From NCBI GenBank assembly GCA_023423995.1, contig JAFAEL010000098.1, forward strand, positions 1 through 64,000: 64,000 nucleotides of DNA, written 5' to 3'. A program made the translations under genes and the position numbers. The stretch's first letter is position 1, and every line of letters begins with the position of its first letter. This DNA comes from Pseudomonadota bacterium (GTDB lineage Bacteria; Pseudomonadota; Alphaproteobacteria; Rhizobiales; Beijerinckiaceae). Below the pieces are notes generated by a model, which searched no databases, was not told where the DNA came from, and saw only the letters and a program-made list of their open reading frames with translations. Of the stretch, positions 55,768 through 63,892 are shown piece by piece.

Positions 55768-56647
55768 CAGCGGCGACGGGGGCGCGCCGGCGCGCCTCCG
55801 ACGAGAGGTTCCAGACGATGCCCCCGATGATCAGCGCCGCCCCGGCGAAGACGAAGGGGTCGAGCTGCTCTCCGTAGAAGTACCATCCGACGACGGCGAT
55901 CATCGGAATGCGCAGGAAGTCGAGCGGCATCACGACGAGCGCATCGCCGTACCGGTAGGCCTGCGTGAGGCAGAGATGCGCGCCCAGGCCCCCGAAGGAG
56001 AGCATCGCGGCGCCGATGATCTGGGGCATCTCCATCCTGGCCACGAATCCCATGTCGATCAGCCCCAGGCTGAGAGGCAGCTGCAGGAGGTTCATCCAGA
56101 ACAGGATCGTGAAGGTCGAGACCTGGCGCGTGAGAGCCTTGGTGGCGACCGCCACGCTGGCAAACAGGATCGCCGCCCCCAGCATGACCAAGGCGGCCGG
56201 CTGGAACGACTCGTGCCCGGGCCGCAGGATCACCAGCACACCGGCGAGCCCGAGGACGATCGCGCCGGCTCGGCTCCAGCTCATCCGCTCGCCGAGCAGC
56301 GGGACCGCCAATGCGGCGAGCCAGATCGGAGCCGTGAATTCCAGCGCGAACACGGTCGCGAGCGGCAGCACGGCGACGGCGTAGTTCCAGCCATACTGCC
56401 CGGCATAATGGGCGAGGTTGCGGACGACGTGGAGGCCCAAGGGGCCGGGGCGGAGCTTCGTCCTGAGCGCCGGCCGTGCCGCCAAGGCCGCAAGCAGGAT
56501 GAGGAGCCCGCCCGCGTTACGGGTGGTCAGGATCTCGAATGCGCCGAGGCGAGCCGCCAGAAGCCTGACCGCGATCGCCGTGGCGGAGAAGCACAACACC
56601 GCCCCCGTCATCCAGGCGAGGACGAGGAAGATGCTGCGCCGGGTCAA
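55742..56647 (-). CDS. EamA/DMT-family transporter
   Basis: A 301-residue inner-membrane protein with ten predicted helices in two EamA halves (about 10-140 and 150-285), typical of drug/metabolite exporters such as RhtA-like and RarD-like proteins. ALEFTAPIWLAALAVPLLGERMSW and VVGWYFYGEQLDPFVFAGAALI are the paired conserved helices. Start TTG 56647 overlaps the stop of ilvA by four bases (TTGA). Translational coupling to threonine deaminase hints at amino acid or keto acid export, which is an inference. Confidence 0.88.
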   Translation of the reverse strand: MTRRSIFLVLAWMTGAVLCFSATAIAVRLLAARLGAFEILTTRNAGGLLILLAALAARPALRTKLRPGPLGLHVVRNLAHYAGQYGWNYAVAVLPLATVFALEFTAPIWLAALAVPLLGERMSWSRAGAIVLGLAGVLVILRPGHESFQPAALVMLGAAILFASVAVATKALTRQVSTFTILFWMNLLQLPLSLGLIDMGFVARMEMPQIIGAAMLSFGGLGAHLCLTQAYRYGDALVVMPLDFLRIPMIAVVGWYFYGEQLDPFVFAGAALIIGGIVWNLSSEARRRAPVAAVTASQTPG

Positions 56648-58188
56648 TGAGACGGCCTCTCACCCCCGTTGCCGCCTGCAAGGAACAGCCTGTAGGCCGG
56701 GTTCTCCGTCTCGTCCGTGAACGGGTAGCCGAGCTCGTCCAAGGTCTTCGCGAACTCGGCCCGCTGCCCCTCGGGGACCTGTATTCCGGCCAGGACCCGG
56801 CCGAAATCAGCGCCATGGTTGCGGTAGTGGAAGAGCGTGATGTTCCAGTCGGGCTTGAGGCTTTCCAGGAAGCGCAGGAGCGCGCCGGGCCGCTCGGGGA
56901 ACTGGAAGCGGTAGAGCACCTCGTCGGGCAGCCCGTCCACCCGGCCGCCGACCATGTAGCGGACGTGCAGCTTCGCCATCTCGTTGTCGCTCATGTCGAC
57001 GACGGGAAAGCCTTCGCCCCGCAGGAGGTCGATGATCTGCCGCTTCTCGCGCCCGCCATCCCTGAGTTCGACGCCGACGAAGATGTGCGCCGCCTCGGCA
57101 TCGGCATAGCGGTAGTTGAACTCCGTGACGGAGCGGTTTCCGAGGAGCTGGATGAAGCGACGGTAGCTTCCCGGCCGCTCCGGGATCGTGACGGCGATCA
57201 GGCCCTCCCGGCCCTCGCCGATCTCGGCCCGCTCGGCCACGTGCCGCAGCCGGTCGAAATTGAGGTTCGCGCCGGAATTGATGGCCACGAGGGCTCCAGG
57301 GCCGCTCCTCTCGCCACGCTCCGCATAGGCCTTCAGCCCCGCAAGGGCGAGCGCGCCGGCCGGCTCCGCGATCGCGCGCGTGTCGTCGAAGATGTCCTTC
57401 ATGGCGGCGCAGATCGCGTCGGTATCGACCGTGATCACCTCGTCGAGGAGTTCGCGGCAGAGCCGGAACGTCTCTTCCCCGACCTGCCGCACCGCGACCC
57501 CGTCCGCGAACAGCCCCACGCGGTTCAGGATGACACGGTCGCCGGCCTCGATGGCGGCCTTCATGGAGGCTGCGTCGTCCGGCTCGACGCCGATGATGCG
57601 GGTCTCCGGCCGGAGGAAGCGAACGATCGCCGCGACGCCCGCCGCGAGGCCGCCCCCTCCGATCGGCACGAACACGGCCTCGATCGGGTCCGAATGCTGG
57701 CGCAGGATCTCCAGCCCGACCGTCCCCTGGCCCGCGATGACAGCCGGATCGTCGAAGGGATGGATGAAGACGGCGCCCGCCTCCGCCTCGAGCCGCCGGG
57801 CATGCGCATAGGCCTCGTCGAAGGCCTCGCCATGCAGGACGACATCGCCGCCGCGTGCGCGAACCGCCTCGACCTTGATGTCCGGCGTGGTGGTCGGCAT
57901 CACGATCGTCGCCTTGATGCCCCGTCGCGCGGCCGCCAGCGCCACCCCCTGGGCGTGGTTGCCGGCCGAGGCGCAGATCACACCACCCGCCAGCGCCTCC
58001 GCGGACATGCTCGCGATCTTGTTGTAGGCGCCGCGGATCTTGAAGGAGAACACCGGCTGGAGATCCTCCCGCTTCAGGAGCACCGGCGCGCCGATGCGGC
58101 GCGCGAGGCGCGGCATGGGATCAAGCGGGCTCTCGACCGCGACGTCGTAGACCCGCGCGGTCAGGATCATCCGAACTGTGTCGTGCAT
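56644..58188 (-). CDS. ilvA: Threonine ammonia-lyase, biosynthetic
   Basis: PLP enzyme converting threonine to 2-oxobutanoate, the first step of isoleucine synthesis; 514 residues. The PLP Lys lies in SFKIRGAYNKI, substrate loop SAGNHAQGVALAA, phosphate loop GGGGLAAGVAA. Two C-terminal ACT-like regulatory domains (about 330-420 and 425-505; RPGSYRRFIQLLGNRSVTEFNYRY and ERPGALLRFLESLKPDWNITLFHYRNHG) identify the long, isoleucine-inhibited form. ATG 58188 is preferred over TTG 58206. Confidence 0.94.
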   Translation of the reverse strand: MHDTVRMILTARVYDVAVESPLDPMPRLARRIGAPVLLKREDLQPVFSFKIRGAYNKIASMSAEALAGGVICASAGNHAQGVALAAARRGIKATIVMPTTTPDIKVEAVRARGGDVVLHGEAFDEAYAHARRLEAEAGAVFIHPFDDPAVIAGQGTVGLEILRQHSDPIEAVFVPIGGGGLAAGVAAIVRFLRPETRIIGVEPDDAASMKAAIEAGDRVILNRVGLFADGVAVRQVGEETFRLCRELLDEVITVDTDAICAAMKDIFDDTRAIAEPAGALALAGLKAYAERGERSGPGALVAINSGANLNFDRLRHVAERAEIGEGREGLIAVTIPERPGSYRRFIQLLGNRSVTEFNYRYADAEAAHIFVGVELRDGGREKRQIIDLLRGEGFPVVDMSDNEMAKLHVRYMVGGRVDGLPDEVLYRFQFPERPGALLRFLESLKPDWNITLFHYRNHGADFGRVLAGIQVPEGQRAEFAKTLDELGYPFTDETENPAYRLFLAGGNGGERPSH

Positions 58189-58364
58189 TGGCGGGTTCTG
58201 GTGCAATCGGAGCCGGCCGGCAAGCGGCTCCCTAGACGCAGAGCAGGAGCAGGGACATCGCCAGTCTCAGGGCCCATCTTGCAGCATGGCTGCTGCGCAA
58301 GCTGGTCAAGCCGCGCACCCGTCGGCCGCTCGATATCGGGCGGCTGCGCGGCTGGACGGGCTGG

Positions 58365-59189
58365 ATGGAGACTGCGCCGCCCCGAGGGACGGCGGTCAGG
58401 CCCGCCCGCCTCGGCGGCGTGCCCGGGGAGTGGCTCGAACCGCAGAACCCCGTCGCGCATCTCCTCTACCTCCATGGCGGCGCCTATGTGCTCGGCTCCC
58501 CGGCGACCCATCGCCTGCTGGCCGGCTCATTCTGCCGGCACGGCTTCCGGGTTTTCGTGCCGGATTACCGGCTCGCGCCCGAGCATGGGTTTCCGGCTGC
58601 GCTGGATGATTGCGAAGCGGCCTATCGTGGTTTGCTGGCGCAGGAAGGGATCGACCCGGGCAGGATCGCGGTCGCCGGCGAATCCGCCGGGGGAGGGCTC
58701 ACGCTGTCGCTCCTCGTGCGGCTCCGGGACGGCGGCGTTCCGCTTCCAGCCGCGGCTGCTCTCTTCTCGCCCTGGACGGATCTCGCGATCACCGGGCATT
58801 CGGTCGAGACGAACAACCGGGCCGAGGGTCTCTTCTTCAACGACAATCTTCGGCCTGTCGCGGAGCTGTATCTGGCCGGCGCCGACCCCATGACCCCGCT
58901 CGCCTCGCCGCTCTATGCCGACCTCACTGGGCTGCCGCCGCTCCTTGTCCATGTGGGCGAGCGGGAGCTCCTCCTCGACGACGCCGTCCGCCTCGTCGAG
59001 CGGGCCGCGGCGGCGGGGAACGAAGTCGCTTTCGAGCGGTGGCCGGTCGTGCCGCATGGCTGGCAACTTCTCCAAGGCATCGTTCCGGAGGCGGCACGGT
59101 CTGTTGCGGAGGCGGCCGCCTTCCTCCACGCTCGCATCCGGAACCGCGCGGCGGCGCCCGGACGACAATCCAGGCGCGTGCCGGCCTGA
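58365..59189 (+). CDS. Alpha/beta hydrolase, hormone-sensitive-lipase type
   Basis: A serine esterase of the HSL family: oxyanion-hole motif LLYLHGGAYVLGS, nucleophile Ser in GESAGGGLTLSL, acidic residue in the VGERELLLDDA region and catalytic His in VVPHGWQLL. From the first ATG it is 274 residues. However, the same frame is open back to 58236 and encodes a helical, family-like stretch (LRAHLAAWLLRKLVKPRTRRPLDIGRL, in two parts) with no ATG/GTG/TTG; an AGGAG site at 58245-58249 precedes ATC 58257. The true start may therefore be a rare codon near 58257. Substrate is unknown. The UPF0178 gene begins right after its stop. Confidence 0.85.
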   Translation: METAPPRGTAVRPARLGGVPGEWLEPQNPVAHLLYLHGGAYVLGSPATHRLLAGSFCRHGFRVFVPDYRLAPEHGFPAALDDCEAAYRGLLAQEGIDPGRIAVAGESAGGGLTLSLLVRLRDGGVPLPAAAALFSPWTDLAITGHSVETNNRAEGLFFNDNLRPVAELYLAGADPMTPLASPLYADLTGLPPLLVHVGERELLLDDAVRLVERAAAAGNEVAFERWPVVPHGWQLLQGIVPEAARSVAEAAAFLHARIRNRAAAPGRQSRRVPA

Positions 59190-59675
59190 GTGAGCCGACG
59201 TTTGACCCACCCGATCGAGATCCTGGTCGATGCCGATGCCTGCCCCGTGAAGGACGAGGTGTTCCGCGTCGGGGCGAGGCATGGCGTGAAGACCTATGTG
59301 GTCTCCAACTCCTTCATGATGCTGCCCCGCGATCCCCTGATCGAGCGTGTCGTGGTCGGCTCCGGCCTGGATGTCGCCGACGATTGGATCGCCGAGCGCG
59401 CGGAGCGGGGAAAGATCGTCGTGACGGCGGATATCCCGCTCGCCCACCGGGCCGTGAAGGCCGGCGCCGACGTGATCGCGCCGAACGGCCGGGCCTATAC
59501 GGAATCCACCATCGGCGCGGCGCTCGCCACCCGGAACCTGATGACCGAGCTGCGCGAGGCCGGCGCGGTGACGAGCGGCCCTCGGCCGTTCTCGAAGGGC
59601 GATCGCTCCGCCTTTCTCCAGGCCCTGGACCTTGCGATCGTTCGCCTGAAGCGGGCTGGATTCGGCGTGGCGTGA
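59190..59675 (+). CDS. UPF0178 (YaiI/DUF188) family protein
   Basis: A 161-residue cytoplasmic protein of the UPF0178/YaiI family, a PIN-like fold of unknown role. Conserved acidic motif [16 protein letters not shown] near the N-terminus, then [38 protein letters not shown] and [21 protein letters not shown] 59190 follows the hydrolase stop with no gap, so translation is probably coupled. Nuclease activity is an inference from the acidic residues. Confidence 0.92.
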   Translation: MSRRLTHPIEILVDADACPVKDEVFRVGARHGVKTYVVSNSFMMLPRDPLIERVVVGSGLDVADDWIAERAERGKIVVTADIPLAHRAVKAGADVIAPNGRAYTESTIGAALATRNLMTELREAGAVTSGPRPFSKGDRSAFLQALDLAIVRLKRAGFGVA

Positions 59676-59719
59676 GCTTCTGCCGCGCGGCGGATGGTTC
59701 GATTTCGAACAACGCGAGG

Positions 59720-59747
59720 TTGACGCTTTCTGAACGGGCCGTTTAGC
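59720..59747 (+). promoter_or_regulatory. Candidate sigma-70 promoter for the recombinase-like gene
   Basis: TTGACG (59720-59725) and TTTAGC (59742-59747) are 16 bases apart, upstream of the recombinase-like gene. The palindrome GTTCGATTTCGAAC at 59697-59710 lies just before the -35 and could be an operator or the end of the preceding transcript. Confidence 0.35.
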
Positions 59748-59807
59748 TTCTGTTCATCTGCGACGCAGGGCCGGACATGCCGTCTGGCACCACGGCGAAG
59801 ACGATTG

Positions 59808-60584
59808 ATGAGAGTTTACGGCTACTTACGAGCCACATGCCAGGGCAGCGGAGCGCCTGCCGAGCCTATCGAGCGGCAGCGCGATGCGGTCGTGCGCTAT
59901 GCCGAGGTGAACGGTCTGCAGGTGGCCGAGGTGATGGTGGAGGCTCCGCGCCCCGCATCGCTGCCCCTGGAACGCCGCGAGCTTGGATCGCGCTTGTTGC
60001 GGCTTCTCGCACCCGGGGATGCGGTCATAACACCTGGTCTCGACAGCATGTTCCCGTCGGCGCGGCACGCACTCGCGACCCTTGGCGCGCTCAGGGAGGA
60101 GCGCATCGCCCTGCACATGATCGAACTCGGCTGCGACATCTGCGGGGAGGCGATGGCACGCCTCGTCGTGGGCCTCCTGGGCAGCCTCTCGCGCAGCGAA
60201 CGGGGTGTCGAGGTAGAGGAAAGCCGAGCCATGAAGCGGCACCTCGCGTCGCAGGGGCCGTACCGCGGGGAGGTGGTTCCGTTCGGCTTCGACGCCGTGA
60301 AGGGGCACTTGGTGCCCAAGCCGGACGAGTACGATCTCCTGCGCCGGATGATCGGCATGCGGAACGAGGGATTTGGTTTCCGGCTCATCGCCCGTGAGGT
60401 CGGGCTCGCTGAAAGCCGGGTTCGGGCGATCTTCGCCCGGACGGACAGCCTTTTCGGCCCGCCTTGCGGCCTCGGGCAAGCATTGCGCCAAGAAGGCTAC
60501 GCCTCCTCCCGCGGCCAGCTGCGTTCATACTCCCTTAACCAAGCCGGTCGAGCTTGGCCGCATCGCAACGCCAGGGAGAACTGA
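59808..60584 (+). CDS. Serine-recombinase-like protein lacking catalytic residues
   Basis: A 258-residue intact protein with a resolvase-like N-terminal domain (MRVYGYLRATCQG, then ERQRDAVVRYAEVNGLQVAE, ELGSRLLRLLAPGDAVITPGLDSM) and a following segment like the 'Recombinase' domain (PFGFDAVKGHLVPKPDEYDLLRRMIGMRNEGFGFRLIAREVG). The nucleophile position after YLRA is Thr rather than Ser, and the DRLGR motif has become DSMFP, losing both arginines. It should be unable to cut DNA. It is shorter than large serine recombinases and no mobile-element ends are seen. It probably acts, if at all, as a DNA-binding protein. Its stop overlaps the ATG of a small membrane protein gene. Confidence 0.75.
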   Translation: MRVYGYLRATCQGSGAPAEPIERQRDAVVRYAEVNGLQVAEVMVEAPRPASLPLERRELGSRLLRLLAPGDAVITPGLDSMFPSARHALATLGALREERIALHMIELGCDICGEAMARLVVGLLGSLSRSERGVEVEESRAMKRHLASQGPYRGEVVPFGFDAVKGHLVPKPDEYDLLRRMIGMRNEGFGFRLIAREVGLAESRVRAIFARTDSLFGPPCGLGQALRQEGYASSRGQLRSYSLNQAGRAWPHRNAREN

Positions 60585-60775
60585 TGCCGGCACAATGGCT
60601 GCGGCAGCCGAATCGCATTCGCGCGGGCATGTTCCATCCGCTCACTCTGCTGGCCGCGGCATTCGTCCTGCTCTGGGCGGTGGTCTTGCAGCCGGTCTGG
60701 GAGACGTCCCGCGAGCGGAACGATCCGTCGAACGGTCCTCCCGCGCTCGCCCTCGGGGCAACGCAACCGACCTGA
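60584..60775 (+). CDS. Small single-helix membrane protein
   Basis: A 63-residue protein with one hydrophobic segment (HPLTLLAAAFVLLWAVVLQPVW, about 18-40), a basic N-terminus and a polar C-terminal tail. The start ATG shares its A with the stop of the recombinase-like gene (TGATG), and GGGAGA lies upstream, so the two are translationally coupled. I do not recognise a family. Confidence 0.6.
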   Translation: MPAQWLRQPNRIRAGMFHPLTLLAAAFVLLWAVVLQPVWETSRERNDPSNGPPALALGATQPT

Positions 60776-60841
60776 ACAGGTCCGCTCCACCCGCGAGCGG
60801 ATTTCCACGCCTCCAGACACCTCCAACTTGGGAGAGATGAA

Positions 60842-61342
60842 TTGATCCCCCTCCGCCTGCCCGCATTGCTAGCGCTCGCACTTGCCGCGGGCACCCCGGC
60901 CCTGGCCGCCACCGGGCAGCCGCAGTTGCTGACCGAATCAGGGGCATGGCAGGCCTACAAGTCGGCCTCGGGCGGCGCGGGCTCCTGCTACATCCTGTCG
61001 TCCCCGACGCAGCGGCTTCCTGCGGGCCTGAAGCGCGGCCCCGCCTATCTCTTCGTGTCCCGCAATCCGCGTGACGAAATCGCCCTGGAGCTCGGCTTTC
61101 CGCTCGACAGCGACGCCCGCTCCTCGCTCACGATCGGGACGCAGGAATTCGAGCTCGGCGAGCGCAACGAGCAGGCCTGGCTCCTGAACGAGGAGGAGCA
61201 GCGGCGCGCGGTTGCGGCCATGAAGCGGGGTGCGACCGCCAAGGTGCAGACGACCTCCGTCCGCCAGAACGTGACCGAGGACACCTATTCGCTCGACGGG
61301 TTCACCAAGGCCTACGACACCATGGTGAGTGGCTGCAAATGA
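60842..61342 (+). CDS. Invasion-associated locus B (IalB) family protein
   Basis: A 166-residue periplasmic protein of the IalB family: signal peptide PLRLPALLALALAAGTPALA, then SGAWQAYKSASGGAGSCYILSSPTQRLP, YLFVSRNPRDEIALELGFPLD and a C-terminal DGFTKAYDTMVSGCK. Two Cys (SCYI and SGCK) probably form a disulfide. The name comes from Bartonella, but the family is widespread in non-invasive alphaproteobacteria and its function is unknown. The start is TTG 60842 with GGGAGAG upstream. Its stop overlaps the next gene start (ATGATG). Confidence 0.82.
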   Translation: MIPLRLPALLALALAAGTPALAATGQPQLLTESGAWQAYKSASGGAGSCYILSSPTQRLPAGLKRGPAYLFVSRNPRDEIALELGFPLDSDARSSLTIGTQEFELGERNEQAWLLNEEEQRRAVAAMKRGATAKVQTTSVRQNVTEDTYSLDGFTKAYDTMVSGCK

Positions 61343-62052
61343 TGCTGCGCGCCTGCGGGGCGGTGCGGCGCGGGCGCCTGTTCGCATTGCTCGCGACCGC
61401 GCTTGTGCCTCCAGGAGCGGCTCTGGCCGATGACGGGGACGCTTCCTTCGCGATCGCGGAGCAGGCGGCGCTCTTCGCGGCCCGCCCTGCTGCGCCGGCG
61501 CGGACGACCGGCGCGGAGGTGTGGGGGAGCGGCCTCACGAGGGCGGAGGCGAAGCCGGTTCCGAGCAGCGACCGGGCGATCGGAATCCGGCTTCCGCCCG
61601 CGCCGATGACGGGCATCGCGTTCGGATGGGAACTGCGCCGGCCGGACGAGCCGGCGGCTTCGAGCCAGTCGGACGTGACCTGGGGCTACAAGCTGAAGGG
61701 CCGGAATTTCGGGCTGGATGCCCTCAGCTGGGGGCTGCGCACCGACGGGCGGCTGAATGTCTTCGACCGTGGTTTGTCGCAGAGCCTCGCGAGCGACCTG
61801 AGCCTCGCGCTGCCCGACTTGCTGCCGTTCGCTTCCACCCGGCTCCGGATCTCTCCCGAGCTGAACTACCAGGCGATTCCCAACACGGTCAGCGTGGCGG
61901 CGGGACCCGAACTCGCGGCCCGCACCGAACTCTATTCACCGATTCGGTCGCTCAAGTCCGCGCTCGACGTGAGCCTCGGCTACCGCTTCTCGTCGGAGGC
62001 GAAGCCCGGGCTGGCCGCCTCCGTGGCCTTGACGTTCAGACCGGCGCTCTGA
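61339..62052 (+). CDS. Exported protein of unknown function, possible barrel
   Basis: A 237-residue protein with a signal peptide (RLFALLATALVPPGAALA). The mature part has alternating hydrophobic strands toward the C-terminus (RLRISPELNYQAIPN, LDVSLGYRFSSEA, ASVALTFRPAL), which may form an outer-membrane barrel. I do not recognise a family. It overlaps the IalB-family gene by four bases and is likely made with it. Confidence 0.7.
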   Translation: MMLRACGAVRRGRLFALLATALVPPGAALADDGDASFAIAEQAALFAARPAAPARTTGAEVWGSGLTRAEAKPVPSSDRAIGIRLPPAPMTGIAFGWELRRPDEPAASSQSDVTWGYKLKGRNFGLDALSWGLRTDGRLNVFDRGLSQSLASDLSLALPDLLPFASTRLRISPELNYQAIPNTVSVAAGPELAARTELYSPIRSLKSALDVSLGYRFSSEAKPGLAASVALTFRPAL

Positions 62053-62072
62053 TCCAGCGCGGCCGGAGAGGA

Positions 62073-62159
62073 TCAGCGCGCCGCCGCGGAGCGCAGAAGC
62101 CATACGATCGCTGCGACTTCGCAGATGATGGCATCGAGCTTCTGACCGATCCTGTCCAT
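62073..62159 (-). CDS. Possible 28-residue small protein
   Basis: An open frame MDRIGQKLDAIICEVAAIVWLLR... of 28 codons, preceded closely by AGGGGAAGG, a strong ribosome-site-like sequence. The product would be an amphipathic or membrane-associated helix. It occupies the 202-base gap between the convergent exported protein and UbiB-like genes. Support is limited to the ribosome site and frame; it could be chance. Confidence 0.35.
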   Translation of the reverse strand: MDRIGQKLDAIICEVAAIVWLLRSAAAR

Positions 62160-62254
62160 GACCTTCCCCTGTGTTTCGGACAGGTTCGTTTTTTAACATC
62201 CTGGAAAGAATTGCAGTGTGGCCGCGCACATGAGCGGCGCGGCCCCGCGCCTTT

Positions 62255-63892
62255 TCAGATCTTGTTCCGGCGCAGGAGGAGCACCCAGCCGATCCCGAAG
62301 ATCGCGATCAGGGCCGTCACCACCGCGAAGAAGGGCGTCCCGAGATCGACGAGGCGCGGGGCGACCTGGATGGCGAAGGCCGCGACGACGATCGCGATGG
62401 ACACCCGGGCGGCCGCACGCTCGATGCCGTTCGTCAGCTTGTCGATACCCTTTATCTCGATCTCGACCGTGACCTTGCCCTGCTTGAGGCGGACCAGCAT
62501 CAGGTGGATGAGGCTGGGCAGCTCGGTTGCGGCTCCGAACATGCTGGCGCCGAGCTGCTCCGCCTTGTGGCGGAACCCCGAGAAGGAGAAGCGCGCCTTC
62601 ATCTTGCGCTGAACGGTGGGAGCGGCCGCCGCGAAGAGGTCGAAGCTGGGATCGAGCTGCCGCATCACCCCGTCCCAGGTGATGAGCGCCTTGAACAGGA
62701 TCGCGAGGTCTGTCGGCATCGCGAGGTCGTTCTCGCGCGCCATCGTCATGAAGTCCTCGAGCACCAGCCCTATGTTGAGCGGCTTCTTCGAATGGCGGAC
62801 CACGAAATTGTGCGCGGCCGCGTCGAGCTTGGTCAGGTCGGGATTGGTCGCCCCCGTCCAGGCCAGGAGGACGCCCATGAGGCCGTCCGCATCCTGCTTC
62901 AGCATCGCGCCGATCAGGATCAGGAGCTGCGATCGGCGCCGCTCCGTGAGCCGGCCGACGAGGCCGAAATCCAGATAGGCGATCCGGTTGCCCGGGAGAG
63001 CCAGGAGATTTCCCGGATGGGGATCGGCGTGGAACACCCCCTCCACGAGCGCCATGTGCAGGAAGGCGTTGGTGATGTTCTGGGCCAGCGCCGCCGGGTC
63101 CAGCCCGGCCTCGCGCACGCGCTGCTTGTCGGTCGGCGGAATACCGTCGATGTATTCCTGCACGATCACCTGCTCGCTCGTGTATTCCCAGTAGATCTTC
63201 GGGAAGATCACGTCCTCGCTGTCCGGGAAGATGGAGGCGAGCAGCTCGCAATTGGTGCCTTCGCTCATCAGGTCCAGCTCGCCGGCGATGCCGGTTGCGA
63301 GTTGCTTGAGCTGTTCCTGAGGCTTGTAGCGGGTGAGCTCGGGCCATTGGCGCTCGACGAGCGAGGTCGCGTGCCCGAGAAGCCGCAGGTCCGCCTCGAT
63401 CGTCGGGCGCAGCCCCGGCCGCAGCACCTTCACGACGACGTCGTCGCCGTTCATCAGGCGCGCGCGATACACCTGGGCGATGGATGCCGACGCGATGGCG
63501 TTCCGGTCGAACTCCGCGAAGATGTCCTCGGGCGGGCAGCCGAGTGCCGCCTCGAGCTGCGGGGCCATGTCATCCCAGGGGAGCGGCGCGACCTGGCTGT
63601 GGAGCTTGCCGAGCTCGTTCGTCCAGGCGGGCGGCAGGAGGTCCGTGCGGCTGGCGAGGATCTGCCCGAGCTTGATGAAGGTCGGGCCGAGGGTCTCGAT
63701 GGCGCGGCGGACGCGCTCCGGCTGCGACAGGCGGGAGACGTCGACGGCCGGCGTGCGCCATCGCGCCAGGGGCGCCACGGCGCGCAGGCCAAGCTTGTCG
63801 ACGACGTTCGTGACGCCGTACGCGATGAGAACGCCTACGATCTGCTGGAGGCGCTGCCGGTCGCGAGCAGCCGCAAAGGCCGATTTCAGCAT
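62255..63892 (-). CDS. ABC1/AarF/UbiB-family protein kinase-like protein
   Basis: A 545-residue atypical kinase of the UbiB/ADCK family, linked to ubiquinone synthesis or lipid/quinone handling. The family signature K-x-G-Q lies in PTFIKLGQILASR; the Ala-rich loop is SASIAQVYRA; catalytic motifs are VVVKVLRPG (Lys), EYIDGIPP, FHADPHPGNLL and AYLDFGLVGRL (metal Asp). Two C-terminal membrane helices (VSIAIVVAAFAIQVAP and FFAVVTALIAIFGIGWVLLL) anchor it. No ubi genes are adjacent, so calling it UbiB itself would go too far. Confidence 0.9.
   Translation of the reverse strand: MLKSAFAAARDRQRLQQIVGVLIAYGVTNVVDKLGLRAVAPLARWRTPAVDVSRLSQPERVRRAIETLGPTFIKLGQILASRTDLLPPAWTNELGKLHSQVAPLPWDDMAPQLEAALGCPPEDIFAEFDRNAIASASIAQVYRARLMNGDDVVVKVLRPGLRPTIEADLRLLGHATSLVERQWPELTRYKPQEQLKQLATGIAGELDLMSEGTNCELLASIFPDSEDVIFPKIYWEYTSEQVIVQEYIDGIPPTDKQRVREAGLDPAALAQNITNAFLHMALVEGVFHADPHPGNLLALPGNRIAYLDFGLVGRLTERRRSQLLILIGAMLKQDADGLMGVLLAWTGATNPDLTKLDAAAHNFVVRHSKKPLNIGLVLEDFMTMARENDLAMPTDLAILFKALITWDGVMRQLDPSFDLFAAAAPTVQRKMKARFSFSGFRHKAEQLGASMFGAATELPSLIHLMLVRLKQGKVTVEIEIKGIDKLTNGIERAAARVSIAIVVAAFAIQVAPRLVDLGTPFFAVVTALIAIFGIGWVLLLRRNKI

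Noticed and set aside
56647..58893. 748-codon open frame on the plus strand opposite ilvA
   Set aside because: It is antisense to a clear threonine deaminase and reads out of frame into the hydrolase gene; no recognisable domain.
59808..60584. Integrase of a mobile element
   Set aside because: Catalytic residues are lost, no att-like repeats or cargo are seen and base composition matches the neighbours.
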